Shown here: positions 7,628 through 16,783 of the stretch, one piece after another | Numbering within the stretch: position 1 is the stretch's first letter | How the letters are laid out: each line of letters begins with the position of its first letter | Made by a program: the position numbers and the translations under genes | The notes under the pieces: model-generated | Told to the model about the DNA's origin: nothing | What the model saw: the letters and a program-made list of their open reading frames with translations, nothing else | The model's database searches: none | NCBI RefSeq assembly: GCF_021726475.1 | Contig: NZ_JAKJRU010000001.1 | Coordinates: forward strand, 372,001 to 436,000 | DNA length: 64,000 bases | Origin: Pseudomonas oligotrophica | GTDB taxonomy: Bacteria; Pseudomonadota; Gammaproteobacteria; Pseudomonadales; Pseudomonadaceae | Direction: 5' to 3'

Positions 7628-9274
7628 CTAGCCGCCGGTGCCGGCGACCACCCGGTTGCGCCCGGCGTGCTTGGCCCGGTACAGCGCCCGGTCGGCGCGC
7701 TCGAGCAGCTCGCTGGCGCTGCTGCGGCCGTCGGTTTCGCTGATGCCGGCGCTGAAAGTGACCTGGAAGACCGCTCCGGCGCTGGTGCTGAAGGTCAGTT
7801 CGGCGAAGCGCTGGCGAATCTCGTCGATGATCCGCGCGGCCTCGCTGGCCGGGCACTCGGGCAGCACCACGACGAATTCCTCGCCGCCATAGCGGCCCAG
7901 GCTGTCGATGCGCCGCAGGCGCTGGCGCAGCAGGTTGGCCAGCGCGCGGATGACGCTGTCGCCGGCGGCGTGGCCATGGCCGTCGTTGATGCCCTTGAAA
8001 TGGTCGAGGTCGAGCATCACCACGCTGGTCGGCTTGTCGCTGCGCGCGGCGCGGTGCACCTCCAGCGCCAGTTGCTCCTTGATGTCGGCGTGCTTGAGCA
8101 GGCCGGTGAGGCCATCGCGGGCCAGCGCGGTGCTCAGCGAGCGGGCGCGCTGGGCATGCGAATAGACCGAGGCGATCAGCTGGCTGTCGCTGATCGGCTT
8201 GGTGATGAAGTCATCGCCGGCCTTCAGCAGCGCGGCCATCTGCCGGCCGATATCGGTCTCGGCCGAGAGGTATATGATCGGTACCCGCAGCCACTCGTCG
8301 CGCAGGCGGATGATCTGCGCCAGTTCCGGGCCGCTGCAGCCGGGCATGTTGACGTCGAGCAGCAGCACCTCGGGGTTGAACGCCTGCATCACGTCCAGCG
8401 CCTGGGCCGGCTCGCTGACCACCCGCGTGTGCATCTGCGAGTTCTGCAGGACCAGGCTGTAGCGCTCGGCCAGGTCGGCGTCGTCGTCGACGATCATGAC
8501 ACGGTAGGGGTCGTGCTGCGGGCGGTTCAGGCAGCGTTCCAGGCCGGTCTCCAGCAGGGTGACGTCCAGCGGGCGGACGAAGTAGCCCTGGGCGCCGGCG
8601 CGCACCGCGGCGAGCTGGCTGGCGAAGTCGAAGCGGTCATGGATCACCAGCAGCGGCAGCGGTGTCTCCAGGCGCTGCTGCAGCGCGGCGATGGCGGCCA
8701 GGTCCTCGGCCTCGCGCACGCTGACCACCAGCGCATCCGGCGGCTGGCGGTCGATGGCCGCGAGCAGCGCCTGCCGGTCGGCGCTGTGGCAGACCTCGTA
8801 GCCGAAGTTGCGCAGTGCCTGGGCACTGGCCTGGGCGGCGTCCGGCTGGCTCTCGAGGAAGAAGACGCGGCAGCGCGAGGAGAGCTCCTCGTCCGGCTCG
8901 GTTGCGGCGGGTTGCGACAGCTCGCTGTCGGGCTCCGGCAACTGGCTGGCGAACTGGCGGATGCTGCGGGCCAGCGCGGCGAGCGCCTGGCCGCTGGGTT
9001 TCTGGCTGTCCAGCCAGCGGTCGATGCGTTGTTCCAGCGCGCGGGCACGGTTGCCCAGATGGCCGAAGCCGAAGGTGCCGGCGGCGCCGGCGATGCGATG
9101 CAGGCGCTCACGCAGGGCCTGCACGCGCTGGCGCCCCGAGGCCAGCCCGGCCTGCTGCTCCAGGCGTGCGGCCAGGCCGGCCAGCTCCGGGAGCTCCTGG
9201 CCCAGCCGTTCGGCGTATTGCTCGCGCTGTGCCTGCAGCTGGCGCTGCAGTTCGAGCCGCACCTGTTCACCCAT
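7628..9274 (-). CDS. Hpt - receiver - receiver - GGDEF diguanylate cyclase response regulator
   Basis: 548 residues, no membrane segment. An Hpt-like helical domain occupies about 1-110, with H59 in RLHRIAGAAGTFGF. A first receiver-like domain (about 130-245) has the phospho-acceptor region DALVVSVREAED, with Ser where Asp is expected, so it is probably degenerate. The second receiver (about 257-375) is complete (MIVDDDADL, LLLDVNMPG). The C-terminal GGDEF domain (about 385-548) has active-site GGEEF and an RRID I-site five residues before it, so it should make c-di-GMP and be product-inhibited. It overlaps the upstream receiver gene by 8 bp and is the output of the kinase operon. Confidence 0.9.
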   Translation of the reverse strand: MGEQVRLELQRQLQAQREQYAERLGQELPELAGLAARLEQQAGLASGRQRVQALRERLHRIAGAAGTFGFGHLGNRARALEQRIDRWLDSQKPSGQALAALARSIRQFASQLPEPDSELSQPAATEPDEELSSRCRVFFLESQPDAAQASAQALRNFGYEVCHSADRQALLAAIDRQPPDALVVSVREAEDLAAIAALQQRLETPLPLLVIHDRFDFASQLAAVRAGAQGYFVRPLDVTLLETGLERCLNRPQHDPYRVMIVDDDADLAERYSLVLQNSQMHTRVVSEPAQALDVMQAFNPEVLLLDVNMPGCSGPELAQIIRLRDEWLRVPIIYLSAETDIGRQMAALLKAGDDFITKPISDSQLIASVYSHAQRARSLSTALARDGLTGLLKHADIKEQLALEVHRAARSDKPTSVVMLDLDHFKGINDGHGHAAGDSVIRALANLLRQRLRRIDSLGRYGGEEFVVVLPECPASEAARIIDEIRQRFAELTFSTSAGAVFQVTFSAGISETDGRSSASELLERADRALYRAKHAGRNRVVAGTGG

Positions 9275-9653
9275 GCTCGGCTGCCCAGATTTCGCGCAGA
9301 CGGCTGGCCAGCTGCAGCGGGTCGAAGGGTTTGCGGATCACGGCGCGCAGGCCGTGGCGTTGCAGTTCGGCGAAATCGTCCAGCTCGGCCTGGCCGGTGA
9401 GGAACACCACCGGCACCCGGGCCAGGTCGAGGTGCTCGCCCAGCGCGTGCAGCAGCTCGATGCCGCCCATCTGCGGCAGCATCACATCGAGCAGGATCAG
9501 GTCCGGGGCGAAGGCTTCGGCCTGTGCCAGCGCCTGCTGCGCGCTGGCGCAGGTGAGCACCTCGAAGCCGCCGAGCTTCTCCAGGGCGACGCGGGTGATG
9601 ACCTGGATCGAGGGCACGTCCTCGACGTGCAGGATGCGCTTGAGCTGGCTCAT
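9267..9653 (-). CDS. single-domain response regulator (CheY-like)
   Basis: A 128-residue stand-alone receiver. Acidic pocket HVEDVPS, phospho-acceptor D56 in LLDVMLP, conserved Thr in FLTGQAE and Lys in IRKPFDP. No output domain, so it acts as a phosphorelay intermediate or by protein contact. Its start overlaps the kinase stop as ATGA and its stop overlaps the GGDEF gene start, giving tight translational coupling of kinase, receiver and cyclase. It is a close paralogue of the receiver at 12218-12604, of identical length and with its aspartate at the same position. Confidence 0.92.
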   Translation of the reverse strand: MSQLKRILHVEDVPSIQVITRVALEKLGGFEVLTCASAQQALAQAEAFAPDLILLDVMLPQMGGIELLHALGEHLDLARVPVVFLTGQAELDDFAELQRHGLRAVIRKPFDPLQLASRLREIWAAEHG

Positions 9654-12061
9654 CGGTCGCTGCCCCCGGCCACCGGCGCCTCCGCCAGCGGCAGCTCGAA
9701 CCAGAAGCAGGCACCCTCGCCGGGCGTGGAGTGGAAGCCGATGCGCCCGCCCATGCGCTCGACCAGCTCCTTGCTGATGGCCAGGCCCAGGCCGGTGCCG
9801 CCCTGGCGGCGGCTGTCGGAGGAGTCGGCCTGGGCGAACTTCTGGAAGACCCGTTCGCGAAAGTTCTCGGCGATGCCCGGGCCGTGGTCCTCGACGCTGA
9901 CCCGCACGCCATCGGCCTGGCGCGCGGCGCGGATCTCGACGCAGGCGCCGGCCGGGGAGAACTTGGCCGCGTTCGACAGCAGGTTGCTCAGCACCTGTTG
10001 CAGGCGCATGCCGTCGACCTCCACCCAGGCCGGGTCGCAATGCAGCAGGCGGAACTGCACGGCGCAGCGCTCGGCATAGCTGCCATTGGCGCGCAGCGCC
10101 TGCTCGAGCAGCGGCAGCAGCGGCTGGCGACGCATGTCGAAGCGCATCTTGCCGGCGTGCAGCTTGTCCATGTCCAGCAGATCGTCGATCAGCGCGCTCA
10201 GGCGCTGGCTGTTCTGCTGGGCGATGTCCAGCAGTTCGCGCAGCGCCTCGGGCACCTGGCCGATGACGTTGGCGCAGATCAGCGTCAGCGCGCCGTTGAT
10301 CGAGGTCAGCGGGGTGCGCAGCTCGTGGCTGACGGTGGAGATGAACTCGCGCTGCAGCTGCTCGATGCGCTTGCGCTCGGTGATGTCGTAGAGCACGGTC
10401 ACCGCGCCCATCGGCTGGCCGTCCGAGCCGTGCAGCGGGTTGGCGTTGCAGATCACGTGGCGTGGCGTGCCGTCGCAGAGGATCGCCATCTCCAGGTCGC
10501 CGACATGCTCGCCGGCCAGCGCGCGGCGCAGCGGCACCTGCTCGGCGGGCATCGGCGTGACGCCGTCGGCCAGGTACAGGTGATAGTGGCGGGCCCACTC
10601 GCTGGGCGGCATCGGCGCGATGTCGCCGCCGTGCCACTGCTTGGCCTTCTCGTTGAACACCGTCAGGTTGCCTGCCGCGTCGCAGGCGATCACCGCCTCG
10701 GAGAGTGCCTCGAGCAGGCGCCGGTTCATCTCCTGCTGCTTCTCCAGCTCCAACTGCTCGGCCTTGCGCTCGGTGATGTCGGTGATCAGGCCGTTCCACA
10801 GCACCGAACCGTCGGCCTGCGGCAGCGGCGTGGCGCGCGCCTCGACCCAGCGCAGGCCGCGCTGCGGATGGTTGACACGGTACTCGGCCTGCCAGGGCGC
10901 CAGTAGCCGGGCGGCATGGCGCAGGCTGCGCTGCACCTCGGGCAGGTCCTGCGGGTGCACGCGCTTGTAGACCGAGCGCATGTCGTGGCCGATCTGCGCC
11001 GGGCTCAGCCCATAGATGTCCTGCACGCCCTCGCTGATGTAGGGAAAGCGGCCGCCGCCACGCGGGCGCCAGTGGAATTGGTAGAGCATGCCCGGCACCT
11101 GCGCGGCGATCTGCTGCAGGCGCAGCTGCAGCTGCTCCTGGTCGGCCAGGTCGAAGGCGCTGAGCAGGTAGCCGTGCAGCCGTTCGTTCTCGTCGCGCAC
11201 CGCCATCACGTGCAGCAGCACCGGCACTTCGTTGCCGTTGCGCTGGCGCAGCCGCCACTGCGCCATCTCCGGCAGGCCGCGCTCGAGCGGCAGGGTGAGC
11301 ACCTCGAAGCCCGGCTGCACCGGCTGGCCGAATTCCTCGGTGAGCATGTGCGCACGGCGTGCGAGCGTCGCCGGGTCGAACAGCAGCTCGCAGACCGGCC
11401 GGCCGGCGACGCTCGCGCTGCCGTGGCCGAGCAGCCGCTCGGCGGTGGGGTTGAGGCTGCGCAGCCGGCCTTCGACGTCGGTGGTGATCACCGCGGTGGC
11501 GGCGCTGCTGAGGATGGCCTGCTGCAGGGCGGCCTGCTCGGCGTGCCGGCGGGTCAACAGGCGCTCCTCGAACAGCCGCATCACCTGGCGGCCGAGGCGG
11601 GCGAGGGTGTCGCGCTGCTCGGCGCTCAGCCGGCGTGGCTTGCGGTCGATGACGCAGAGCGTGCCGAGGTTGTAGCCGTCCGGGGTGCGCAGCGGGGTGC
11701 TGGCATAGAAGCGGATGTGCGGCTCGCCAAGCACCAGCGGGTTGTCGCGAAAGCGCGGGTCGGCGAGGGCGTCCTCCACCTCGAAGATCGCGTCGTCGCG
11801 GATCGCATGGCTACAGAAGGAGATGTCGCGCGGGGTCTCGCTGACCTCCAGCCCCACCCGGCTCTTGAACCACTGGCGGCGCTGGTCGACCAGCGAGATC
11901 AGCGCGATCGGCGTGTCGCACAGGCGCGAGGCGAGCTGGGTGAAATCGTCGAAGGCCGCGTCCTCGGCCGAATCGAGGATTTCGTAGCGCAACAGCGCGG
12001 CAAGCCGCGACAGCTCCCGGTGTTGCGCGTCGGCGTCAGCCTCTGGTCTGGATGGTTGCAT
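9650..12061 (-). CDS. GAF/PAS sensor histidine kinase
   Basis: 803 residues and apparently soluble. Domains in order: GAF (about 25-165; DISFCSHAIRD, PLRTPDGYNLGTLCVID), three PAS/PAC modules (about 180-300, 310-440, 445-560, two ending in DITERK), HisKA with H579 in FISTVSHELRTPL, and HATPase_c with N-box LLSNAAKFSP, G1 DHGPGI and G2 GGTGLGL. It lacks a receiver or Hpt, but the next two genes supply a receiver and an Hpt/REC/GGDEF protein, so it probably feeds a phosphorelay that controls c-di-GMP synthesis. ATG 12061 is chosen because the GAF domain begins soon after; an upstream in-frame extension to 12178 is Arg/His/Pro-rich and lacks family resemblance. The ligand is unknown. Confidence 0.9.
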   Translation of the reverse strand: MQPSRPEADADAQHRELSRLAALLRYEILDSAEDAAFDDFTQLASRLCDTPIALISLVDQRRQWFKSRVGLEVSETPRDISFCSHAIRDDAIFEVEDALADPRFRDNPLVLGEPHIRFYASTPLRTPDGYNLGTLCVIDRKPRRLSAEQRDTLARLGRQVMRLFEERLLTRRHAEQAALQQAILSSAATAVITTDVEGRLRSLNPTAERLLGHGSASVAGRPVCELLFDPATLARRAHMLTEEFGQPVQPGFEVLTLPLERGLPEMAQWRLRQRNGNEVPVLLHVMAVRDENERLHGYLLSAFDLADQEQLQLRLQQIAAQVPGMLYQFHWRPRGGGRFPYISEGVQDIYGLSPAQIGHDMRSVYKRVHPQDLPEVQRSLRHAARLLAPWQAEYRVNHPQRGLRWVEARATPLPQADGSVLWNGLITDITERKAEQLELEKQQEMNRRLLEALSEAVIACDAAGNLTVFNEKAKQWHGGDIAPMPPSEWARHYHLYLADGVTPMPAEQVPLRRALAGEHVGDLEMAILCDGTPRHVICNANPLHGSDGQPMGAVTVLYDITERKRIEQLQREFISTVSHELRTPLTSINGALTLICANVIGQVPEALRELLDIAQQNSQRLSALIDDLLDMDKLHAGKMRFDMRRQPLLPLLEQALRANGSYAERCAVQFRLLHCDPAWVEVDGMRLQQVLSNLLSNAAKFSPAGACVEIRAARQADGVRVSVEDHGPGIAENFRERVFQKFAQADSSDSRRQGGTGLGLAISKELVERMGGRIGFHSTPGEGACFWFELPLAEAPVAGGSDR

Positions 12062-12217
12062 CAAGCGCCTGCAGGGATCGGTTGGAAAAGCTCGGCCGGC
12101 CAATGGCCGGTGCGGTCGGTCGCCTGGCGGCAGGTCCGGGTGCACATGGTAGCGGCAGTGCACGCGGCAACGGTGCATCGACAGCGCAATTGCCCCAGCG
12201 CACCGACGGACAGGTCA

Positions 12218-12604
12218 CTAGTATCGGTCGGCGTTCCAGATCGAGCGAATCTGATCGGCCAGGCGCATCGGGTCGAACGGCTTGATGATCACGTCGCGCG
12301 CGCCGAGCTTGCGCAGGTGTTCGATCTCGCTGCTCTGCACCTTGGCGGTCATGAAGGCGACCGGGATTCGCTCCAGGTCCAGGCATTCGCGCAGCCGGGC
12401 GAGGGTTTCCGGGCCGTCCATGCCGGGCATCATCACATCCAGCAGGACGAAATCCGGGGCGAAGCCGGGGGCCTCGCGCAGCGCCTCGGCCCCGGACGAA
12501 CAGCTCAGCACCTCGAACCCGCCGACGGCCTCGAGGGCCAGCTTGGTCACCGACTGGATGGATGGGTCATCCTCGATGTGCAGGATTCGTCTCAGTTCGC
12601 TCAT
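12218..12604 (-). CDS. single-domain response regulator (CheY-like)
   Basis: A 128-residue receiver with acidic pocket HIEDDPS, D56 in LLDVMMP, Thr in FMTAKVQ and Lys in IIKPFDP. It starts MSELRRILHIEDDPSIQ and is plainly paralogous to the receiver at 9267-9653, which starts MSQLKRILHVEDVPSIQ. It lies 156 bp upstream of the kinase on the same strand, so it may head the same transcription unit. Two similar single receivers flanking one kinase suggest branched output or a phosphate sink. Confidence 0.92.
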   Translation of the reverse strand: MSELRRILHIEDDPSIQSVTKLALEAVGGFEVLSCSSGAEALREAPGFAPDFVLLDVMMPGMDGPETLARLRECLDLERIPVAFMTAKVQSSEIEHLRKLGARDVIIKPFDPMRLADQIRSIWNADRY

Positions 12605-13186
12605 CGATGTTTCTCCGCTGCTTGTAGGGTGTCGCAGGGGCGCTGCGGCCCTGGTGTCGTGCGTTCTTGACCGGCCCTGGCAGGTGGCTGCACGTGGTCC
12701 GGGTTGGCTGCCGTCCGGCTGGATTTTGACCGCGCCGCGGCGAAAATGCGCCAGCGATTCCCATGGCGCAGGCACCCATGCGCGCCGCACGCGGTGGGGC
12801 CGAGGCGAAGAAGTGGGGCGGGCGATCGGGCTCATGGATGGGGTCGGGCGCCGCGGCGCGAATGCCGGAGCGATCGCGGATGGGCGTCCAGCCGGGCTCT
12901 GGATGGTGGCTTGCTGATATCAGGCGCCTGGAATTGTAGAACATCCGCCCCATTTGTCGCAGGGTCTTTCAGCCGCCGGACGCGGTGGTCCGCGCCGTCG
13001 ACAGAAAAATCCAGCCTGGGCCGGCAGTTACGTCGGCCGTGCAGTTTTTCGGCGAAATCCTGCCGATGGCTGCGGCGCAAGGCGACGAACTGCAGGCTGG
13101 TTTCGCCGGGACATGGCGACATAATGCCTCGGGCCCGGTTTTCGCCGGGCGTCGTTTTTCCTGCTTTCGCGAGGCACCTGCTGCAT
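12605..13186. other. intergenic region between divergent receiver and desA
   Basis: About 580 bp with no convincing coding frame. Open frames extend through it because of high GC, but none has a family signature or a supported start. It must contain the promoters of the signalling operon (leftward) and desA (rightward). I see no clear sigma-70 hexamer pair or strong palindrome in it. Confidence 0.6.
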
Positions 13187-14377
13187 ATGTGGTACACCGG
13201 TTTTCTCGATCTGTCGGCCTGGCAGCTCATCGTCGCCACGCTGGCGCTGACCCACGTCACCATCGTCAGCGTGACCGTCTACCTGCACCGCTACTCGGCG
13301 CATCGTGCGCTGGAGCTGCATCCGGCGCTCAAGCACTTCTTTCGCTTCTGGCTGTGGCTGACCACGGCGATGAACACCCGCGAGTGGACCGCCATCCACC
13401 GCAAGCACCACGCCAAGTGCGAGACCCCGGACGACCCGCACAGCCCGGTGCACAAGGGCTTGGGCACGGTGCTGCGCAAGGGCGCCGAGCTGTACATGGC
13501 CGAGGCGAAGAACGAGGAGACCTTGCGCATCTATGGCAAGAACTGCCCCGACGACTGGCTCGAGCGCAACCTCTACAGTCGCTTCCCGAACCTCGGCATC
13601 GTGCTGATGCTGGCCCTGGATCTCGCGCTGTTCGGCGTCATCGGCCTGACCGTGTGGGCGGTGCAGATGATCTGGATCCCGTTCTGGGCCGCCGGCGTGG
13701 TCAACGGCCTCGGCCATGCGCTCGGCTATCGCAACTTCGAATGCCGCGACGCGGCGACCAACCTGGTGCCCTGGGGCATCCTCATCGGCGGCGAGGAGCT
13801 GCACAACAACCACCACACCTACCCCAACTCGGCCAAGCTCTCGGTGAAGAAGTGGGAGTTCGACATGGGCTGGGCGTGGATCCGCCTGTTCAGCCTGCTC
13901 GGCCTGGCCAGCGTCAACCGCGTCGCGCCGATCGCCCATCGCATCGAAGGCAAGGGCCACCTGGACATGGACAGCGCCATGGCGATCCTCAACAACCGCT
14001 TCCAGATCATGGCGCAGTACCGCCGGCTGGTGATCGTGCCGCTGGTCGGCCAGGAACTCGGCCGGGTGGATGCCTCGGTGCGCCACCATTTCCGCCGCGC
14101 CAAGCGCCTGCTGGCACGCGAGCCGAGCCTGCTGCACGACGAGCAGCAGGCGCGCATCAGCGCGTTGCTCGAGCAGAGCCAGCCGCTGCAGGTGATCTAC
14201 GAGAAGCGCCTGGCGCTGCAGCAGATCTGGACGCGCACCAGCAGCAACGGCCACGAGATGCTGGCAGCGATCCGCCAGTGGGTGCAGGAGGCCGAGGCCA
14301 GTGGCATCCAGTCGCTGCGCGAATTCGCCGAGCACCTGAAGACCTATTCGCTGCGCCCGGCCCAGGCCACCGCCTGA
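13187..14377 (+). CDS. desA: acyl-lipid delta-9 fatty acid desaturase
   Basis: A 396-residue integral membrane desaturase. The three histidine boxes that bind the di-iron centre are visible: HRYSAH (HxxxxH), HRKHH (HxxHH) and HNNHH (HxxHH) in GGEELHNNHHTYPN. Hydrophobic segments lie near the N-terminus and at about residues 140-175. DesA introduces the 9-double bond into phospholipid acyl chains under aerobic conditions and modulates membrane fluidity. ATG 13187 (MWYTGFLDLSAWQL) matches the usual DesA start; longer upstream frames have no such similarity. The following PAS-GGDEF gene matches my memory of the PA0286-PA0285 neighbourhood. Confidence 0.93.
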   Translation: MWYTGFLDLSAWQLIVATLALTHVTIVSVTVYLHRYSAHRALELHPALKHFFRFWLWLTTAMNTREWTAIHRKHHAKCETPDDPHSPVHKGLGTVLRKGAELYMAEAKNEETLRIYGKNCPDDWLERNLYSRFPNLGIVLMLALDLALFGVIGLTVWAVQMIWIPFWAAGVVNGLGHALGYRNFECRDAATNLVPWGILIGGEELHNNHHTYPNSAKLSVKKWEFDMGWAWIRLFSLLGLASVNRVAPIAHRIEGKGHLDMDSAMAILNNRFQIMAQYRRLVIVPLVGQELGRVDASVRHHFRRAKRLLAREPSLLHDEQQARISALLEQSQPLQVIYEKRLALQQIWTRTSSNGHEMLAAIRQWVQEAEASGIQSLREFAEHLKTYSLRPAQATA

Positions 14378-14556
14378 GCCGTTCGCCGGTTTGTGACCGA
14401 GCTATCGGAATTTCCCCGCCACGGCCGGAACTTTGCTTTTTGGCGATCCTCTGAGAGGGCATCTCAAACCTGCCAGGCGCCGTCACAGAGCGCCTGGGGT
14501 TCTTCGGAATGCACCCTATGCAGCTGGTTGGCAATCGAAACGGCCAGGTCCACCCC

Positions 14557-15513
14557 ATGTCCGGCACGGATCCGCAGACGCTCGTCGCCCTGATGCACGC
14601 CCGTGCCGAGGTGGCGCGGCTGCGCGAACGCGATCATCTCTTCAGCACCCTGCTCGGTGGCGTCAATGCCGTGCTCTGGGCCTTCGACTGGCAGGCCCAG
14701 CGGATGGTCTATGTCAGCCCGGCCTACGAGCAGATCTTCGGCCGCTCGGCCGCGCTGCTGCTCGCCGATTACAGCGAGTGGCGCAACAGCATCTACCCGG
14801 ACGACCTGGAATACGCGCAGAAGAGCATGCTCGACGTGCTCGACGAAGGCGCCGTGGAAACCCGCGAATACCGCATTATCCGCGGCGATGGCCAGTTGCG
14901 CTGGCTGAACGACAAGTGCTTCCTCGGCCGCCCGGCGCAGAACGGCCAGGGCCCGATCATCGTCGGCATCGCCGAGGACATCACCGAGAAGAAGCAGCTC
15001 GAGGGCGAGCTGCAGCGCCTGGCCACCACCGACGTGCTGACCCAGAGCAGCAACCGCCGGCATTTCTTCGACTGCGCCGACCGCGAATTCGAGCGTTCGC
15101 GGCAGTTCGCCACGCCGATGGCCTTCCTGCTGCTGGATATCGACGACTTCAAGCGCATCAACGACTGCCATGGCCACCAGATCGGCGACCAGGTGCTGCA
15201 GCGCGTGGCCCAGTGCGGCGCGCGGGTGCTGCGTCGTGGCGACCTGTTCGGCCGCATCGGCGGCGAGGAGTTCGCCGCGCTGCTGCCCGGCTGCCAGCCG
15301 GACCTGGCCGAGCAGATCGCCAAGCGGCTGCAGGCGGAGATCGAGCGGCTGAGCTTCATCACCCCCACCGGCGAGCACTTCGGGGTCACCGCAAGCTTCG
15401 GCCTGACCTACCTCAAGGCCAGCGATTCCGGGCCCTCGGCGATGTTCGCCCGCGCCGACGCGGCGATGTACAGCGCCAAGCGCCTGGGCAAGAACCAGGT
15501 GGTGGTCGGCTAG
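14557..15513 (+). CDS. PAS domain-containing diguanylate cyclase
   Basis: About 318 residues, soluble. A PAS/PAC sensor (about 20-145; VNAVLWAFDWQAQRMVYVSP and GIAEDITEKKQLE) precedes a GGDEF domain (about 155-318) with active-site RIGGEEF and an RRGD I-site five residues upstream, so an active, feedback-inhibited c-di-GMP synthase is predicted. The start is uncertain: ATG 14557 has AGG 8 bp upstream and fits the domain spacing, but ATGs at 14509 and 14518 are in frame. It follows desA on the same strand at 179 bp, a neighbourhood conserved in P. aeruginosa as I recall it. Confidence 0.85.
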   Translation: MSGTDPQTLVALMHARAEVARLRERDHLFSTLLGGVNAVLWAFDWQAQRMVYVSPAYEQIFGRSAALLLADYSEWRNSIYPDDLEYAQKSMLDVLDEGAVETREYRIIRGDGQLRWLNDKCFLGRPAQNGQGPIIVGIAEDITEKKQLEGELQRLATTDVLTQSSNRRHFFDCADREFERSRQFATPMAFLLLDIDDFKRINDCHGHQIGDQVLQRVAQCGARVLRRGDLFGRIGGEEFAALLPGCQPDLAEQIAKRLQAEIERLSFITPTGEHFGVTASFGLTYLKASDSGPSAMFARADAAMYSAKRLGKNQVVVG

Positions 15514-15592
15514 CGACCGCCGCCGCCCCGGCATCTCGATACCACCCTCGACGGCGGTAGGCGCGGCGCTCAGCCCAGGGTGGATGCCGCTG

Positions 15593-16690
15593 CTAGGGCA
15601 GCGGCTGCTGCTGGGTGATGCAGTGGATATTGCCGCCACCGAGCAGGATCTCCCGGCCGGGAACCATCACCACCTCGTGCGCCGGGAAGGCCTGGCGCAG
15701 GATCGCCTCGGCTTCGCCGTCGCGCGGGTCGCCGAAGGCCGGGGCGATGATGCCGCCGTTGACGATGAGGAAGTTCACGTAGCTGCCGGCCAGGCGAATC
15801 GACGGCTCGCGCGGCTGGCTGCCGTCCAGTGCGACGACGCCGGCGCATTCCTCGGCCGTCGCGTGCAGCGGGCCGGGGATCGGCATGCGCAGCACCTTGA
15901 GCGGGCGCCCGCGGGCGTCGCGCGCCGCGTCCAGCCGGCGCAGCGCCTCGTGGCAGCGCTCGTAGTTGGGGTCTTCCGGGTCGTCGGTCCAGGCCAGCAG
16001 CACCTCGCCGGGGCGCACGAAGCAGCAGAAGTTGTCGACGTGGCCGTCGGTCTCGTCGTTGTACAGGCCCCACGGCAGCCAGATCACCTTGTCGATGGCC
16101 AGGTGCTCGGCGAGCACCGCCTCGATCTCCTCGCGCGACAGCTGCGGGTTGCGGTTGCGGTTGAGCAGGCATTCCTCGGTGGTGATCAGCGTGCCTTCGC
16201 CGTCGACGTGGATCGAGCCGCCCTCGAGGACGAAACCCTCGGTGCGGTAGCGGTCGCAGCGCTCGAGCTCGAGGATCTTCGCCGCCACCTCGTCGTCGCG
16301 CTGCCAATCGGCGTAGAGCCCGCCATCCTCGCCGCCCCAGGCGTTGAAGGTCCAGTCGACGCCACGCAGGCCGCCCTGGTCGTCGATGACGAAGGTCGGC
16401 CCGGTGTCGCGCACCCAGGCATCATCGGTGCTCATCTCCACCACGCGGATGCGCGGGTCGTCCAGCGCCGCGCGCGCCGCCTGGAACTGCTCGGCACTGG
16501 CGCAGACGGTGACCGGCTCGAAGCGGGCGATCGCACGGGCCACGGCGGCGAAGGCGCACTGGGCCGGCGCCGCGTTGTCGCGCCAGTTGTCCGGACGCTG
16601 CGGCCAGACCATCCAGGTCTGGCTGTGCGGCGCCCATTCGGCGGGCATGAAGTAACCGTCCTGGCGGGGCGTGGAGCTGAGGGTGGTCAT
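15593..16690 (-). CDS. aguA: agmatine deiminase
   Basis: A 365-residue agmatine iminohydrolase of the peptidylarginine-deiminase fold. The catalytic Cys357 lies in the C-terminal [13 protein letters not shown] motif. [26 protein letters not shown] and [13 protein letters not shown] are the other guanidine-binding and catalytic segments. It converts agmatine to N-carbamoylputrescine and ammonia. The next step enzyme, aguB, lies directly upstream on the same strand and the two form an operon interrupted only by a hairpin repeat. The TetR-like aguR, present at this site in P. aeruginosa, is not seen here. Confidence 0.96.
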   Translation of the reverse strand: MTTLSSTPRQDGYFMPAEWAPHSQTWMVWPQRPDNWRDNAAPAQCAFAAVARAIARFEPVTVCASAEQFQAARAALDDPRIRVVEMSTDDAWVRDTGPTFVIDDQGGLRGVDWTFNAWGGEDGGLYADWQRDDEVAAKILELERCDRYRTEGFVLEGGSIHVDGEGTLITTEECLLNRNRNPQLSREEIEAVLAEHLAIDKVIWLPWGLYNDETDGHVDNFCCFVRPGEVLLAWTDDPEDPNYERCHEALRRLDAARDARGRPLKVLRMPIPGPLHATAEECAGVVALDGSQPREPSIRLAGSYVNFLIVNGGIIAPAFGDPRDGEAEAILRQAFPAHEVVMVPGREILLGGGNIHCITQQQPLP

Positions 16691-16703
16691 TACGGTCTCT
16701 CTG

Positions 16704-16781
16704 GTAGGGTGGAAAACCGCGTAGCGTTTTCCACCGAGGGTACAACCGGTGGAAAAGGCCGTTGGCCGTTTTCCACCCTAC
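16704..16781. repeat. paired hairpin repeat inside the aguB-aguA operon
   Basis: Two consecutive inverted repeats: GTAGGGTGG then GGTGGAAAA pairing with TTTTCCACC, followed by a second GGTGGAAAA/TTTTCCACC hairpin ending CCCTAC, the reverse complement of the head. The whole element is near-symmetrical and fills the gap between aguB and aguA. It resembles the element at 1321-1397. It may stabilise the upstream mRNA end or reduce aguA relative to aguB. Confidence 0.75.
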
Positions 16782-16783
16782 GT

